Assembly (NCBI GenBank): GCA_017506865.1
Contig: JAFCMP010000542.1
Location: 1-64,000, forward strand
Direction of reading: 5' to 3'
From: Tribonema minus
Lineage: Eukaryota > Sar > Xanthophyceae > Tribonematales > Tribonemataceae
Length of the DNA stretch: 64,000 nt
Under the pieces are notes generated by a model that was not told the origin of the DNA, did no database searches, and saw only the letters and a program-made list of their open reading frames with translations. A program made the position numbers and the translations under genes. How positions within the stretch are numbered: the first letter of the stretch is position 1; the number at the start of each line of letters is the position of its first letter. Below, piece after piece: positions 1 through 11,720 of the stretch.

Positions 1-735
1 CATCGCCGGAGCCTTGGCACTGGGCGGCCCGAGTACTAGTAGCAGCAGCAGCTGCAGCATCAACCACTGCTGCTGCAGTTTTGCTGTGAACATAAAGTTG
101 TGTGGTCTTCGTCGCATCACCTCAAGTCGGTTGTGGATGCATGCCAAGGTCTCGCACTTTGTGAGAATTCTCAAGCGCTTGTGCTGAGCAATGTGCTGGC
201 AAATATGCCAACGGCATTGCTATGTATACATATGCCGAAGTCTGTGCGGCGCCTGCTGTGACACCTGTTAACTGTGCCATGATGTCATTGATGGCCAACA
301 GTACTCTGGAAGGGTGTAGACTATGGTGCTCATCTGGAACAGCAAAATATCGGATCAGGAAAAAGGCTGACTTTGGCAGGACGAACATGGTCAGGCCAGA
401 GCCTTATCTCTGCCAGTGGGCGGCGGGCAGCAGCGGCAGCAGCAGCAGCAGCAGCAGCTGCAGCATCAATTACTGCTGACGGAGCTTTGCTGTGAGCATA
501 CATGTGTGTGGTCTCCGTTGCATCACTCAAGTCGGTCGTGCATGCCAAGGTCTCGCTCATGTGCTGAGCAATGTGCCGGCAAATATGCCCCTAAACATGT
601 TCATGCATGCTGGCCAGCTGTGTCACCTGCCATTGATGGCCATCTTGAAGAGTGGTCCTGGACGGTGTAATGGTGCCCATCTTAAACGGCAAAAAACGGA
701 TGACCAACATGCAAAAGGCTGATTGCCAATCAGTA
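1..735. repeat. Diverged tandem duplication, about 395 bp per unit
   Basis: Two related units are visible. Both begin with a GGAGCCTT/AGAGCCTT...GTGGGCGGC segment (near 6 and 401), followed by a CAG-rich run, a CTGCAGCATCAA block, and a block with TGCCAAGGTCTCGC (near 148 and 544). Spacing is about 395 bp. Substitutions and indels are frequent, so the duplication is old. I see no gene in it; open frames here are short and driven by the CAG run. The transposon at 746 sits at its right edge. Confidence 0.7.
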
Positions 736-745
736 TTGGACGATC
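736..745. repeat. Target-site duplication, left copy
   Basis: TTGGACGATC directly precedes the left terminal inverted repeat and is repeated exactly at 11711-11720 after the right one. A 10-bp direct repeat is within the 8-11 bp range known for Mutator-like elements. Confidence 0.92.
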
Positions 746-896
746 CGGATCCCATATTTGGGCCAGCCTGGCCCAATTAACTATTTGGGCCAGGGGGGTT
801 GAACACCCCCCAGCAAGTGCACATTTGAAGTGTGCGTGTTCGCAGCAGTCGCCCTTGCAGTTCTGGCGCTACGCACAGTGCGGAGGCCGTGTTGAC
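746..896 (+). repeat. Left terminal inverted repeat, 151 bp
   Basis: Matches the reverse complement of 11560-11710 except for two adjacent-region substitutions near 858-860. It contains internal palindromes: GGCCAGCCTGGCC near 761-773, and a stem of GGGGGGT with ACCCCCC around TGAAC near 795-813. Such structure may help transposase binding, but that is inference. Confidence 0.93.
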
Positions 897-1338
897 CGAG
901 TAAGCAGCTAAGACAGCAATCAGTGGGCTTGGTGACGCACAGATGGAGGGCTCGCCTCCGGCGAGCTCAGCTGCAACCGCTGGAGATGTCGAGGTGACTA
1001 TGAAGCAACTGCCAAATTTCATTCATAACTTGCCATCTGCAGCGGTAGACCAATGTCCATGAGGGAGTCAGGTTCATGTTCCAAGCCATTTTGACATCGG
1101 CCTTGTAAGCTTCACAGCTTGAGTGGACCAGTCGCACTGCACATGTTGCGTACTCAACACTCAAAGACACACACCAACGGACAGCAGCGCTACCGCGGGC
1201 ATGGCCAGTTTGGCTCAAGTTTGACTGTACTGTTAGCTCTCGCACTGCATGGCCACTGCGTTTTCTGAGTGCACGGCACAGCTCGACCTTAGATAGCAGA
1301 TCGTGTCAAGCTGATCGCATTGTGCCCTGTTCGTTTGC
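897..1338 (+). promoter_or_regulatory. Leader between left TIR and transposase start
   Basis: These 442 bp lie between the inverted repeat and the first transposase ATG. They must hold the promoter and 5' untranslated region if the gene is transcribed from the left end. No TATA box or other specific motif stands out; the call rests only on position. Confidence 0.35.
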
Positions 1339-4300
1339 ATGCAGTTCGGTGCTGAGCTTCAGGGGAGGCTGTTTGGGTCACCAAACGAAGCTTTGGAGGT
1401 CGTGCAGATGCAAGCTTCCACTGCTGGTTTTAAGGTGTACCTGAAGAAAAAAAACAGCTCGCTATACTGGCTAGTCTGCCATTGTGCAGGTGCCCCTCCT
1501 CAGAAGGCCTCTGCACTGAAGCCCGATGCTGCACCACGGACAGTGGTAAATCAGTGCATCAAATGCAACTGCAGCTGGCGTGCAGTTCTAAAGCCTCACA
1601 TGCCATCAGCGCGTCAGCCTCTTGCTGCGATCACTGATAGCCTGGAGCATACGGTCACTGCCACACCAGTGCCATGGACTCTGATCAGTGTCCCCTCGTC
1701 ATTCAGCGAGGGTCACAACCATGCAATGGCTGTGAAGCAGCTACCTCGGCCTGATGGCATCGGCCGCATCATTGCCAAGAGCGAGCTCACAGCAGAAATC
1801 TTAGCTGATGTCAGGAGCTGGTGCGTGGCGCCCAGCATGTGTGGAAAGATGCTGCGACAAACTGTCCTCGCTCACCACTTCGGCGGGGACCTGAAGGCTG
1901 TCTTCGATGAGCAGGCAATCAATCAGCTCAACAATGTAGCGGCGGCTGTCAGGGCGAAGCTTGCATTCGTTGCTGGCGACAGCAAAGAGTTCATTGCTGA
2001 GCTCAACAATGTGGTGGCGACAGGAGGGTATGCTGCTCATGACCTTTCGGAGGACAGCACGTTTAAGCGAGCATTCTGGGCCACACGCGAGCAGGTGGAG
2101 CTGGCCATGGAGTTTGGTCTGGATGTCATTCAACAGGTGACCCACAGTCGCTGAGCTCGCTTACTGCACGTAAGTTTGCTTTTGCCACAACTGTCGGTCG
2201 GTCTGCACTGAGGTGACAAAGGGTGATGCATGCAAAGCACGCAGTTGTCAGCTATCAGTGTGTGTGCTGAGGCCGGCCAACGCTTCCGTAGTGAGTGAAC
2301 GTGCAGTCACAAACCTGTCAATGTGCCATCCTTGCGTCCTTGGGGTATATTTTTGCATTTAGGTCAGCTTGCAGGCTTTGTCATGATTGTGTCGTCGTGC
2401 CAATGCCTCAACTGCCGCTGGAGTGATCACTGTTGCATTTTCTGAAGCACCACTAATCTGAATCGTCTCTGTTGTCCACTTGCTTGGGTGTTTCACAGGA
2501 CTGCACATTTGGCACAAACAAGTATGGCCTGCCGCTCAGCATTATCATTGGCGTGAACGGCGAGAGCAAGTGAGTCATGTCGCTGTTGCAGGAATGTCTG
2601 ATGGTGATGAAGTACTGTATGCGCGAATGCATGGTTCTGATATGCGTATACCGTATACTGTCATGCTAATGGCTTCTATGCTATTGATTGCTGAGCATGT
2701 ATCAGTCAAGTTTAAATCACAGCGGGCCATGAAACACAGATGTCTGACTCAGACTGTGCGAATCTCTCTGCAATATGTGCAGGACAAGACTGTTCTGCCA
2801 GGCAGTGTTGGATGGAGAGGGCACTGAAGAGTTCACGTGGTTCTTCGACCATTATGTGAAAATGGTGGACGGGCGATTCCCTCGAGTGTGCTTCACAGAC
2901 AGGTATGAAGGCTTGCAGCATATCCTGTTTCTGCAAGAGTATCCTGTTTAACAAAACTGATATACATGTTGGTTATTAAATACTATAGCATATACATATA
3001 CGCCAACTCAAGTATCCTACCCGCTCTATATGCGTTATAAAGACGGCAGTTTAGCCATTGTGGCATGCGGCATACGGCGTACATGTCATGATCCTTTCTC
3101 ACTAAGCAACAAGGTTTGCTTTCAGCTTGATTTCAGGGACATGAGCGAACAGCTGAAGGTAGTCACCCAGACATATGTACATAAACTGTTGTTGAGCAGC
3201 TGCCACCATCGGCCCGCACGTGCTTGCAGTGTTATGCTTGTGGTTGTGGTGTCATCAAATGCACAACTGCCTGCTGTCTGCAATAGCGCTACACTGCTGA
3301 ACGAGAAATTGAAAGAAGTTGAAGTTCAGGTATCACCTACGTGGTATGTACGAAGAAGAAGCGAGGCTCTTAGTCATCCCTTGCACAGCCGTATATGTAC
3401 GGTGCTATACGCTAGCGCACATCCCTTATCCTGTTACACATGGCATCACTGTCAGGCTGGTGACCCAATCTTATCCTTACTTGTGTTATTGTGCAGAGAT
3501 GCAGCTGCAGAGGCGGCCATGGAGTTGTCATGGCCGGGAACGGTGCACCTGATCTGCGAGTGGCATTTCATCAAGAACGTGAAGGAGAAGTTGAAATCAA
3601 GACTGGGGACTGCATGGAAGGCAAGTGCAACCCCGACGCCACGGAAGTTGACTGTCAAATGTATGTCTACAGCTGTTGGAAATTAGTAGCATGGCCCTTG
3701 TTTGCATGTGTAGAGCACCTAGCCATGAGTGCATGCCCCTTGTTTGCATGTGTAGAGCACCTAGCCATGAGTGCATCACGTGAACAAAAATGACGTTGAC
3801 AGGAACAATCTGATTGCAATGTTGTCAGCCAGCATTGCTGTGCATCCCTATCTTGGCAAGCGAACTTCCGTGGCATTTTTTTTAGTCATCCGCCGCCAAA
3901 TGCACGTTGTGAGACATTGCATGTCAGGCTTGCACAAGTCTTTGGTGTTGAGCGCTGGCTAATCTGCAGTGATCATGATGGTATTTTTCCAGAATGTGCC
4001 AGCTGACACCCAAAGGTGACAAAAATGACGTTGACAGGAACAATCTGATCGCAATGTTGTCAGCCAGCATTGCTGTGCATCCCTATCTTGGCAAGCCAAC
4101 TTCCGTGGCATTTTTTTTAGTCATCCGCTGCCAAATGCACGTTGTGAGACATTGCATGTCAGGCTTGCACAAGTCTTTGGTGTTGAGCGCTGGCTAGTCT
4201 GCAGTGATCAAGATGGTATTTTTCCAGAATGTGCCAGCTGACACCCAAAGGTGACATGTATGAAGCAACCATGATCTTCGTGCACTGCGTGTTCTGCGCC

Positions 4301-7300
4301 ATCTTAAACAGTGATGCTGCAACTCGCATACTCAGCCAGGGAAGTGCTGGGCAGCTGAATCACGTGCACAATGTTTTAACTCAAAAACAATTGATCTGAC
4401 AGAATGCGCATATAGGGTTGCAAAGTGCAGAGATGTGCTTGATACACTTACATCAGCTTGATAATGTGCGCGATTTACTAGGGTTTGCCTGGCAACAAGC
4501 AGCGATGGCAGAAAAATGTACTACTACAAGAGAAGTGAGAGCCTCATGTACTGTTTGTACCTTCCTGTATTTCATGTGCTTATTGGCCTGTGGACATGGC
4601 CAGGCTCGTCCGTGTATGCTAATGTTTATGCCAAGCATATCCATCACCGGTACTGTCCATTCTTGTTGACTGACAGGACTTCAAGCGGCATCTGCGGCTG
4701 GCGTCCAGAGCGCCCACAGAGCGCTGCTTCGAATCAGCGTGGCAAGCAATGCACCATTGCCTTGCACACGCTGGAAAAGCTGAGGCCGAGGTGGTGACAT
4801 ACCTCAACCGGACCATCTACGCAATCCGCAGGCGGTGGGCTTTCTGTTTCCGGCTTGGCATCCTCACCCTCGGCATCAACTCTACCCAGCGCTGCGAGGG
4901 CTACTTTGCCAAGCTGAAGGCAGAGCTGGAGAAAATGGGCACGCTGTGCTCCCTCACCACTTCCATCAGCCGCATCACTGCAAGATACAGCGCGGAAGAC
5001 CAGCTATACATGGAGGCCAGCACCCGCGCATTGGACGTGGCTGTGAAGAGCATCGATGCAGGGCTGCGCAGCATCTACGGGGCATTGCTGGAGGTAGCGA
5101 AGCATCATGGCACTTTGCATTGCCTGAAGCACATCGCCCAGGAGGTGGTCGCTGCAGCGCGGTATCATGTGGCGGTTGCGGATGAAGGTCTCAATTCCAG
5201 TCCAGGTACGTTTTCTTGCGAAGTTCATCATGCACATGTAGCACACGCACCTGGTGACCTTACCGTACCGCTGTTGAATAATGACTTACTGCCCCCCCAT
5301 TCTAGACGCCCCCTCTCTTTGTGTGAGACCACGGGCTTCATTGCAAAGTCATAGCCCCCCTTTTGCCAAACGGCGACAACACCCACCTACAGAAATGTCG
5401 ACAACAGCAACAGTGCTGCAGCAAATATTGCTGTTCCCATTATAGTACTGCATGTCCATGTGCCAAGCAAGTCGAGTACACTAAAGCCAGTAAGGTAACG
5501 GCATCCTCGATACCCTCAGCCTTTCTTATGCCCCTGCCCCCCCTCCCTCTCGACCCACTCGCCTGCCTCCTGGTTTATTCGGCTTGCCAATCTTGGACCT
5601 CTGCCCCCCCCCCCCCCCCCCCCCCCCCCTGGTAAATGCCCCGGCCCCCCCCCCCTCAAAGGGGTGCTGTCAGACTCGCCTGACTGAGGGATCATGATCA
5701 TCCGATGTAATTTAGTATATGCATACCCTGTATGAGTCCGTGCACTGCCGAATGAAGGCTAATGTCCACCAGTTCTTCAGCTTCATGTCCTCAGTGGTAC
5801 ACGTTTCCACTGCTGAGCTGGACTTGAAGTTCGATTGCATGCATTTTTCTCACCCCCTCTCACCTGTTCAGCCCGCTGCAACCAACACCAGAGCCTCGTT
5901 GAGACGCCGCACCTGCCTTCTTCTCAATCTTCAGGTTGTCTGCCTGTGCAGCCCTGTACAATCAACGTGAGGTTCTCAATGAGGCGCCGTGCACTGCGGA
6001 CTGCTGGGTGGTGGCAGCCCTGATGCGAGAGTCACCTGCACTTTCTTCTCATGTCTGGACGCATTCAAGCCCTTTCTAAAGCACCCTCTGACTTGATGCG
6101 CGTGTGTTGCTGCTTTCAGGACCAACCCCGGAGGACGACCCTGACGCAACATTAGATGACAATGATAGTCGGAGGGCAAGTGAGGGCATGTTGCAAGCGA
6201 TCACGCGCAGCGCCCCAGTGTTTGCAAATCAGGAGTGGTTTGCAGCGACGGCTACTTCAGGGTGCTCGCAGCACTCGGTGGTGGTGGCGGCCTCAGGCGC
6301 TGCCCTGTGCAGCTGCCTGAACCCCATACGGACAGGCATGCTCTGCCGTCACATCATCGCTTGCCTGCCGCGAGTGACAGTCATCCCCGCTGGGGGGGTG
6401 GCAGAGGCGGCGGGGCCGGCGGCGGGGGAGGGACAGGGGGTGGGGGGGACAGCGGATAGCGAGCAGGGCTCTGGAGAATGCGCAGCTGGCACCGCCGCTG
6501 CCGATACAAGCGGTGCGGCGTCAGCAGCTCCGGCGTACGGCATGTTCGACGTGACGCTGCGCATGCGCAAGGGCGAGGGCCTCGGCGTCAAGCTCAAATT
6601 CGGCAACCGCATGGTCGTCGTACAAGCGTTCACGCGCGCGGAGGACGGTGGCATGCTTGCTGCCGAGGCATCAGAGCTTGTAGCCATTGGCGACATCATC
6701 ACTGCCATAGATGGTTGCACTCTGCAAGGGCTGCCGCAGAGCACAGCAGAGCGGGTGCTCAAGGCTGCTCGCAAAGCAAGCCCTATGCAGAACACACTTA
6801 CTCTGCGGAATGGTAAGGAGGGGGGGGGTGGGGCGGGCACAAGTGCGCAGCAAATGGTGGCTGATGTACCTCTTCCATCAAATCCTGCAGCGCCTGGCCG
6901 GCCACAATGCTTACGTGTCGCCATTGCAGCTGCCAATGCTGTATTCCGCAACACCAACCCTAGGTGGCTGCGTCCTTCCTCAGCCCAGGCAGCAGCTTGC
7001 GTCACCACTAGTGCTGGTCAGCAGGTAGCACTGGCCAAAGTGTTGGCTCTTGCTGCAATGCACTATGCTGCTGGCACAGATGTCACTCAACACGCATTCG
7101 ACGGTGATTGGGCAGGGGCAGCAGCATTAGATGAGCCATTGCAGACTAATGTTGAGAAGGCTCATGCTGAGGTATGGGCAATTGCCAAGACCATTGTCGC
7201 AGACGCTAAGTCATTGCCACCACAGCAGGCAGTAGACAAAATGAGGTATCTGGCTGAGGTAATGCGCGACATGGTTGCTGGCAATGTCCATGACCCTTTT

Positions 7301-7384
7301 GTCAGGAAACGGCGTACGCAGAACACGGTGGGAAAACGCATTAAGGGCAGCACAGGCGGAGCCCGCAAGAAGCCCAAATCGTAG
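1339..7384 (+). CDS. MULE transposase with C-terminal PDZ-like domain, six exons
   Basis: Exons are 1339-2136, 2499-2569, 2783-2902, 3497-3620, 4677-5205 and 6120-7384; phases agree at every join and give 968 residues. Residues 43-130 form a FAR1-type zinc cluster (C47, C49, C73, C76, C78, then H126/H128 in EGHNHA). The DDE core starts with DCTFGTNKYGLPL (D267), then CFTDRD (D329), the CEWHFIKN motif (C350, H353), and TQRCE (E445) as likely third acid. A SWIM finger follows: C611, C613, C623, H625. Residues about 688-778 look like a PDZ domain (GLGVKL, a VVVQAF strand, GDIITAIDG, TLTLR). The tail (944-968) is basic, a probable nuclear signal. The intron after exon 4 uses a GC donor (AAG|GCAAGT). 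The role is cut-and-paste transposition in the nucleus. The PDZ extension is not part of the MULE architecture I know. Confidence 0.9.
3690..3773. repeat. Two 42-bp tandem units in transposase intron 4
   Basis: A unit starting CATGGCCCTTG/CATGCCCCTTG and ending GCCATGAGTG occurs twice head to tail. It lies within the GC-AG intron (3621-4676) and is not exon-derived. Confidence 0.85.
3784..4255. repeat. Two tandem units of 235 bp in transposase intron 4
   Basis: TGACGTTGACAGGAACAATC starts at 3791 and again at 4026, and the rest of the unit is repeated with few substitutions. The duplication accounts for about half of the 1,056-bp intron. Translations of it are short open frames without meaning. 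Confidence 0.88.
5604..5629. repeat. C26 homopolymer in transposase intron 5
   Basis: A run of 26 C lies in the intron 5206-6119, with a second C run near 5646-5656. In the right-hand copy the run has the same length but one substituted base, a useful marker that the copies are distinct loci and not an assembly echo. Confidence 0.9.
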
Positions 7385-10300
7385 ACATCAGCAGCCAGTT
7401 GTGATGCCTAATGTGTGTTTAAATCACAAGATTATTCATGATGCATGTTGAAGTTCTACTGCTCCTGCTTTCGGCGTTCAGATCACACATCCTGACAACT
7501 TTATGCATGTACAAAAGTAAGCCGCTTGCAAGCATACATTGCGTTGTCATCTGCTGTGTAAGGTCAGCCTTGTCCTGCATTAGTGAAAACTAAAGCCGCT
7601 CTGCTATTGTGACCGTGCTGCGGTGAGCCGCTTCACCTACTCTTGTAATGCAGATAATGACATGTCATGCTAGTACTTGTAAAGCAGAGTATGTATGCTT
7701 GTCTAGTGCTGTTGTTGCAACACGACATAACAGTGCATGGCATCTTGAGCGACGGATGATGACTTCACGAGCCAAGTGTTGTCAAGCTGGCTCTGCCAGA
7801 GCCACCTGATGTCGAATTCTGACAAAGTCATCTACCTTTATAATTTTTGCATACAGACCTGGATTGCAATTCCATGGCATGTGCTTGCCAGCTATATGGC
7901 ATGTCTTTTGACATCAGGTTCACGAGGACAACTCCAAGGTGCGTGCATGTACATGTGCCTGATGTACTGTTGATGCTTCACCACTGACAGGACCACAACT
8001 CAAACATGATGCATGCATGCATGTGTGTTCACACTAAGGTCATGCGCGTAGGATCACAGCACCAACTGTAATGCGAGAAATACTGAAAGATGATCGAATC
8101 AGGTGTAGCAGAGCACCCGTTCTCCAAACAACCTGCTGAACGGGCATGCACCCTCTCTTGCAGCCGCCTGTGCGTGTATGTGATGTTGGCCTCACAGTTT
8201 GAAACCGGTCAAGTGTGTCGCAAATTGAAATGGTAACACAAACTAATACTCAACACGGGGACGCACAACTCAGAAATGCATTTGTGCAGAAAAGAAAAGA
8301 AAGAGGGGCATTGATGAGGTGCCTGTTGTAAAAAACGGTGTGCCTTGACATAACAGTGCGTGTGTACACATCTGGGCGCAATGCGCAAATCCGCTGTGCT
8401 GTAATCGCACGTTGCAGGTGGTATAAGTACTTGGGCGGATGGTTGCCTGGCACCATGCAGAATATGCAGCTGCAAAACACGCCATCTTGCTGCTGGAATC
8501 TCCACGACATCTGCGACGTCAGATAGAGATAACATCGATCAGGTAATTTGCTAAATGATCATGGTTCCTGCTTGCAGCACACGAATACTGATAATGCTAC
8601 GAACCTGAAACACTCTAAAATCAGGCTGTGTGCTGGTGCTCGTATGGAAAGGACGCAGTTTGTGCCTGCAGCGTACTTGTACCACCTTCACTAGCACAGA
8701 CCGCAGAGGTTCAGGACTTGTGCATCAGTCACAGAAAAACATCTCATCCGCAGCATACTCACATCAGGGGCCAGTGATGCCCTCTTCGCAAGCAGCGGCC
8801 ATGCATGCACGCACCTCATGCTAACTAGATCAACAGCAGCAGTTGAATAGCCTGATCATTTCAACAGCATGAATTTGATGGTCAGGACAAGGCATCGATT
8901 GCAATGCATATATCATGACAGCAACTACTGCTGAATCATAACCCTTGCAGTTGAGCTGTATTGATGGGCATAGCATAATGCTTATCCACCCTGCACTTCT
9001 GCAGGTGCATAAATCAAGCTCACCATTTGCAATGATGCCTTCAGCATGCGCAACATAAGCAACACCTGCCAGTGTTTATAATACACACAGGACAAAGGCT
9101 CCGGATAACTAACTTTGCAAGCAACATGAGCAGTTTCAAAACCACCTGCCTGTCTTGGAGCCAAGCATATAGCCAGGCCTGCTCGCTGCAAGTGGCGCAC
9201 ACCAGCTGCTTGGTACTAGGGCGATTTGACAGTTCGTGAGGGTGCCTGCAGCTGTGCCTCGCTTGGAGCCGATCTCAGATGGTGGGCCTGCATAAGATTG
9301 CAATAGGATGGCCGTGAGGTGATAATGCGAACATGTTTTGAACACTGCATTGAGAACGCTATTGTGTTGTAAGACATTTAACAGTGCAACAAGTTCTTGA
9401 GTAGCGTATAGTGATTGCATTTGCCTGAGTCGCAAATGTTGCTCGTTGCGCCGCTGCGATGTGTGGACAAGTCCAGTTATCCATTTGTGTTCATGCTGAC
9501 GACAGCAATTTCAGCTGCCTGCAAGCATTTCACCATCTTCCAGCATTCCTTGACACTAGGCACAGTATACTACCACAACACATGATGGTCATTGTCACTT
9601 TCTTCGACGTTGGTTAACATCAATGCACATTGGAACATTTCAAGCATTTCACCTCAACGGGCATGCGCATTCAGCTTAGGATTGACTGAGGCAGGTGGGA
9701 ATGTTTGACCGTCTCCAGCATGCGCAATCCTGTCAAACCCAACGGTCTCCGTGCAAATCAGTGGTCCTTCATCTTTCTATTGCTCGGGAGCGTGTCCAAT
9801 CACATCAACATGCACATGCATGACGCCACAACTCAGCCGCTCTGGCCTGCATTGATACATTTGAATTTTGCAGTATCTCTGGCACTTTTCAGCTTTGTCT
9901 TCACGTGTGGGATACGCTTTCCAAAAAATCGTTTGTTGCTGTACCCCTAAATAACGACACGTGGTGTAGACTTGTACTAGATAATTGCCTTACGGTATGG
10001 TAGACCGCGTTGACGGTAGTGACTGAACACATTAACAGTGGAACCATAACATTTAGTGGAACCATAACATGCAGTAAACGGAAGGTGCGTGTGTAAGCTG
10101 TCTCAATCACACTCTTCAACAGATAGCATCAGAACATCTGCCATGTGCCACCTTGAATGAGCACATGTGGTCGTCAGAATATTGCACTGAAGTCGAAAAA
10201 AACCATGCGTTCCTATACTTATTTTGGCCCGCGCTTTCACTCTATTGTTGTACCGTATCCAGTGACCGTTGCGCTGCTACTGCTGCGACTCCTGCAGAGC

Positions 10301-11255
10301 AACTGCTAGTGCGCTTGGCATGCACTTGCGGGCGACTAAGGCCAGGAGCATATGGGAATTGCGCAGCAACCACAAAAAAACCTGCATGTAGCATGCTAAC
10401 ATCAGCAGCAGCACGCACCAGCGGCTGCGTTTCAATTGCTGCTGTTGCTGCTGCTGCTGGTGGTGAGCCGATGCTTGCATCATTGCCTCCTTGTCTGCTT
10501 GACGTGGTAAACCAACTCTGTTTGGAGCCTGGTTCAATGCAATGTTGCGCGAACGGAGAGGTATTCACACAGCGCCTCAGTAAAGCACACAAGCGAAAAA
10601 AGCCAGTTTGAGAGCCTTTAGTATACCGCTTTACCTGATCACTACACAACGCCGCTGTAATGCCGTTGGAGCGCTTTCGCCATTGCAACCAGTCTCCATG
10701 CCGCCATTGGCCTCCATTCGCCGCCCGCGCCTGTCTACAAAGTCCTTCTACTGCCTGTGAGACTGGGGCTGTCGCAGCAGCGGCCTCCCTTTGCCGCCAG
10801 CGCCTGCCACAGAGCCAGCCCTCCTACTGCCTGTTAGTTCTGGCGCTCACGTAGCAGCAGCAGCGAGGCGGCAGTGCTGAATGAATGGATGACGTGGCTC
10901 TGAGGCCTCAACATTGAATGGGTGAGGCTGGCCCATATGCGGGATCCAACAAGTATGGGACAAGCACTCGCGCCGTGCACAAGCAGTAGCTCAGTCTCAA
11001 GTCATATCAAGGCAAGAGCCACAAAGCCTACAGCCTACAGGTCAGGTGCACATATGCTGCAGTTGTAAGCAGCTTTGAGCAACCACAGCTGCGTCACTGG
11101 CAGTGGTAAAGCAGCAACACACGAACGGCAAGCGCAACCTGAGCACAGCAGCCTGCTGCAGAAAGCTATCGTCGCCCTACAATGTCGCCAGCGATAATAA
11201 CCATAGCCACTGGTCTCGCAGTTGTGGCAGTAATAGCAGCACCGCCAGCAGCAAT

Positions 11256-11296
<41 letters not shown>

Positions 11297-11559
11297 TGAG
11301 TGCTTGCTCTTTGTGCTGACTGCCAAATCTGGTTGCTGCTGCCGTGTATGCCGGTGCAGATTTCTACATGTGGACTGAAATACTCCAAATTCTTGCAAAC
11401 CAAGCACTGCATTCGCCACAGCATAGACAGCGCACGAAGGATAAGAGCAACAGTTGCAGACTTTCGCTTCGAAACACTTGCCTATGACAGCTGCCCGCAC
11501 CAGCCACGCCATTGCATCGCCAGACCACAGACCGCTGGTGTTTTACAACAGAATGAGCC
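7385..11559. other. Unexplained 4.2-kb interior of the transposon
   Basis: This stretch follows the transposase stop and runs to the right TIR. I recognise no gene in it. The longest plus-strand frame is 10153-10611 (152 residues, cysteine-containing, ending in the basic KAHKRKKPV); a similar-sized minus-strand frame overlaps it (10242-10688). A 75-80-bp unit is imperfectly tandem at 10700-10860. At 10926-10951 a degenerate copy of the element end occurs (GGCTGGCCCATATGCGGGATCC). Options are captured host DNA, an eroded second gene, or structural subterminal DNA. Near identity of the two copies prevents any coding test by divergence. Confidence 0.6.
11266..11292. repeat. CAG/CTG microsatellite near right end of element
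   Basis: A (CAG)n run of about nine units preceded by interrupted AGC/AAC triplets. The same run is present in the inverted copy at about 57139-57166. Polyserine and polycysteine frames across it are artefacts of the repeat. Confidence 0.9.
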
Positions 11560-11710
11560 GTCAACACGGCCTCCGCACTGTGCGTAGCGCCAGAAACGCA
11601 AGGGCGACTGCTGCGAACACGCACACTTCAAATGTGCACTTGCTGGGGGGTGTTCAACCCCCCTGGCCCAAATAGTTAATTGGGCCAGGCTGGCCCAAAT
11701 ATGGGATCCG
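11560..11710 (-). repeat. Right terminal inverted repeat, 151 bp
   Basis: Reverse complement of 746-896, ending in CCCAAATATGGGATCCG at 11710. The outermost 100 bases are identical to the left repeat. Confidence 0.93.
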
Positions 11711-11720
11711 TTGGACGATC
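11711..11720. repeat. Target-site duplication, right copy
   Basis: TTGGACGATC, identical to 736-745. Confidence 0.92.

Larger units (their letters stand above)
746..11710 (+). mobile_element. Complete Mutator-like (MULE) DNA transposon, copy 1
   Basis: The element is 10,965 bp. It begins with CGGATCCCATATTTGGGCC and ends with the exact reverse complement, with 151-bp terminal inverted repeats and a perfect 10-bp target-site duplication. It carries a transposase with the MULE domain order (FAR1-type zinc cluster, DDE core, SWIM finger) in the left two thirds, and about 4.2 kb of unexplained DNA to the right of the gene. An inverted, nearly identical copy starts at 56721. Intact reading frame, intact ends and near identity to the second copy suggest an autonomous, recently active element. 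Family assignment is from domain content and target-site length; a named subfamily was not determined. Confidence 0.93.

Noticed and set aside
6349-7008. 219-codon minus-strand frame over the transposase C-terminus
   Set aside because: Shadow of the PDZ-like coding exon, which has clear motifs on the plus strand.
11177-11512. Leucine-rich frame on the minus strand and polycysteine frame beside it
   Set aside because: Produced by translating the CAG/CTG run; no independent support, and mirrored in copy 2.
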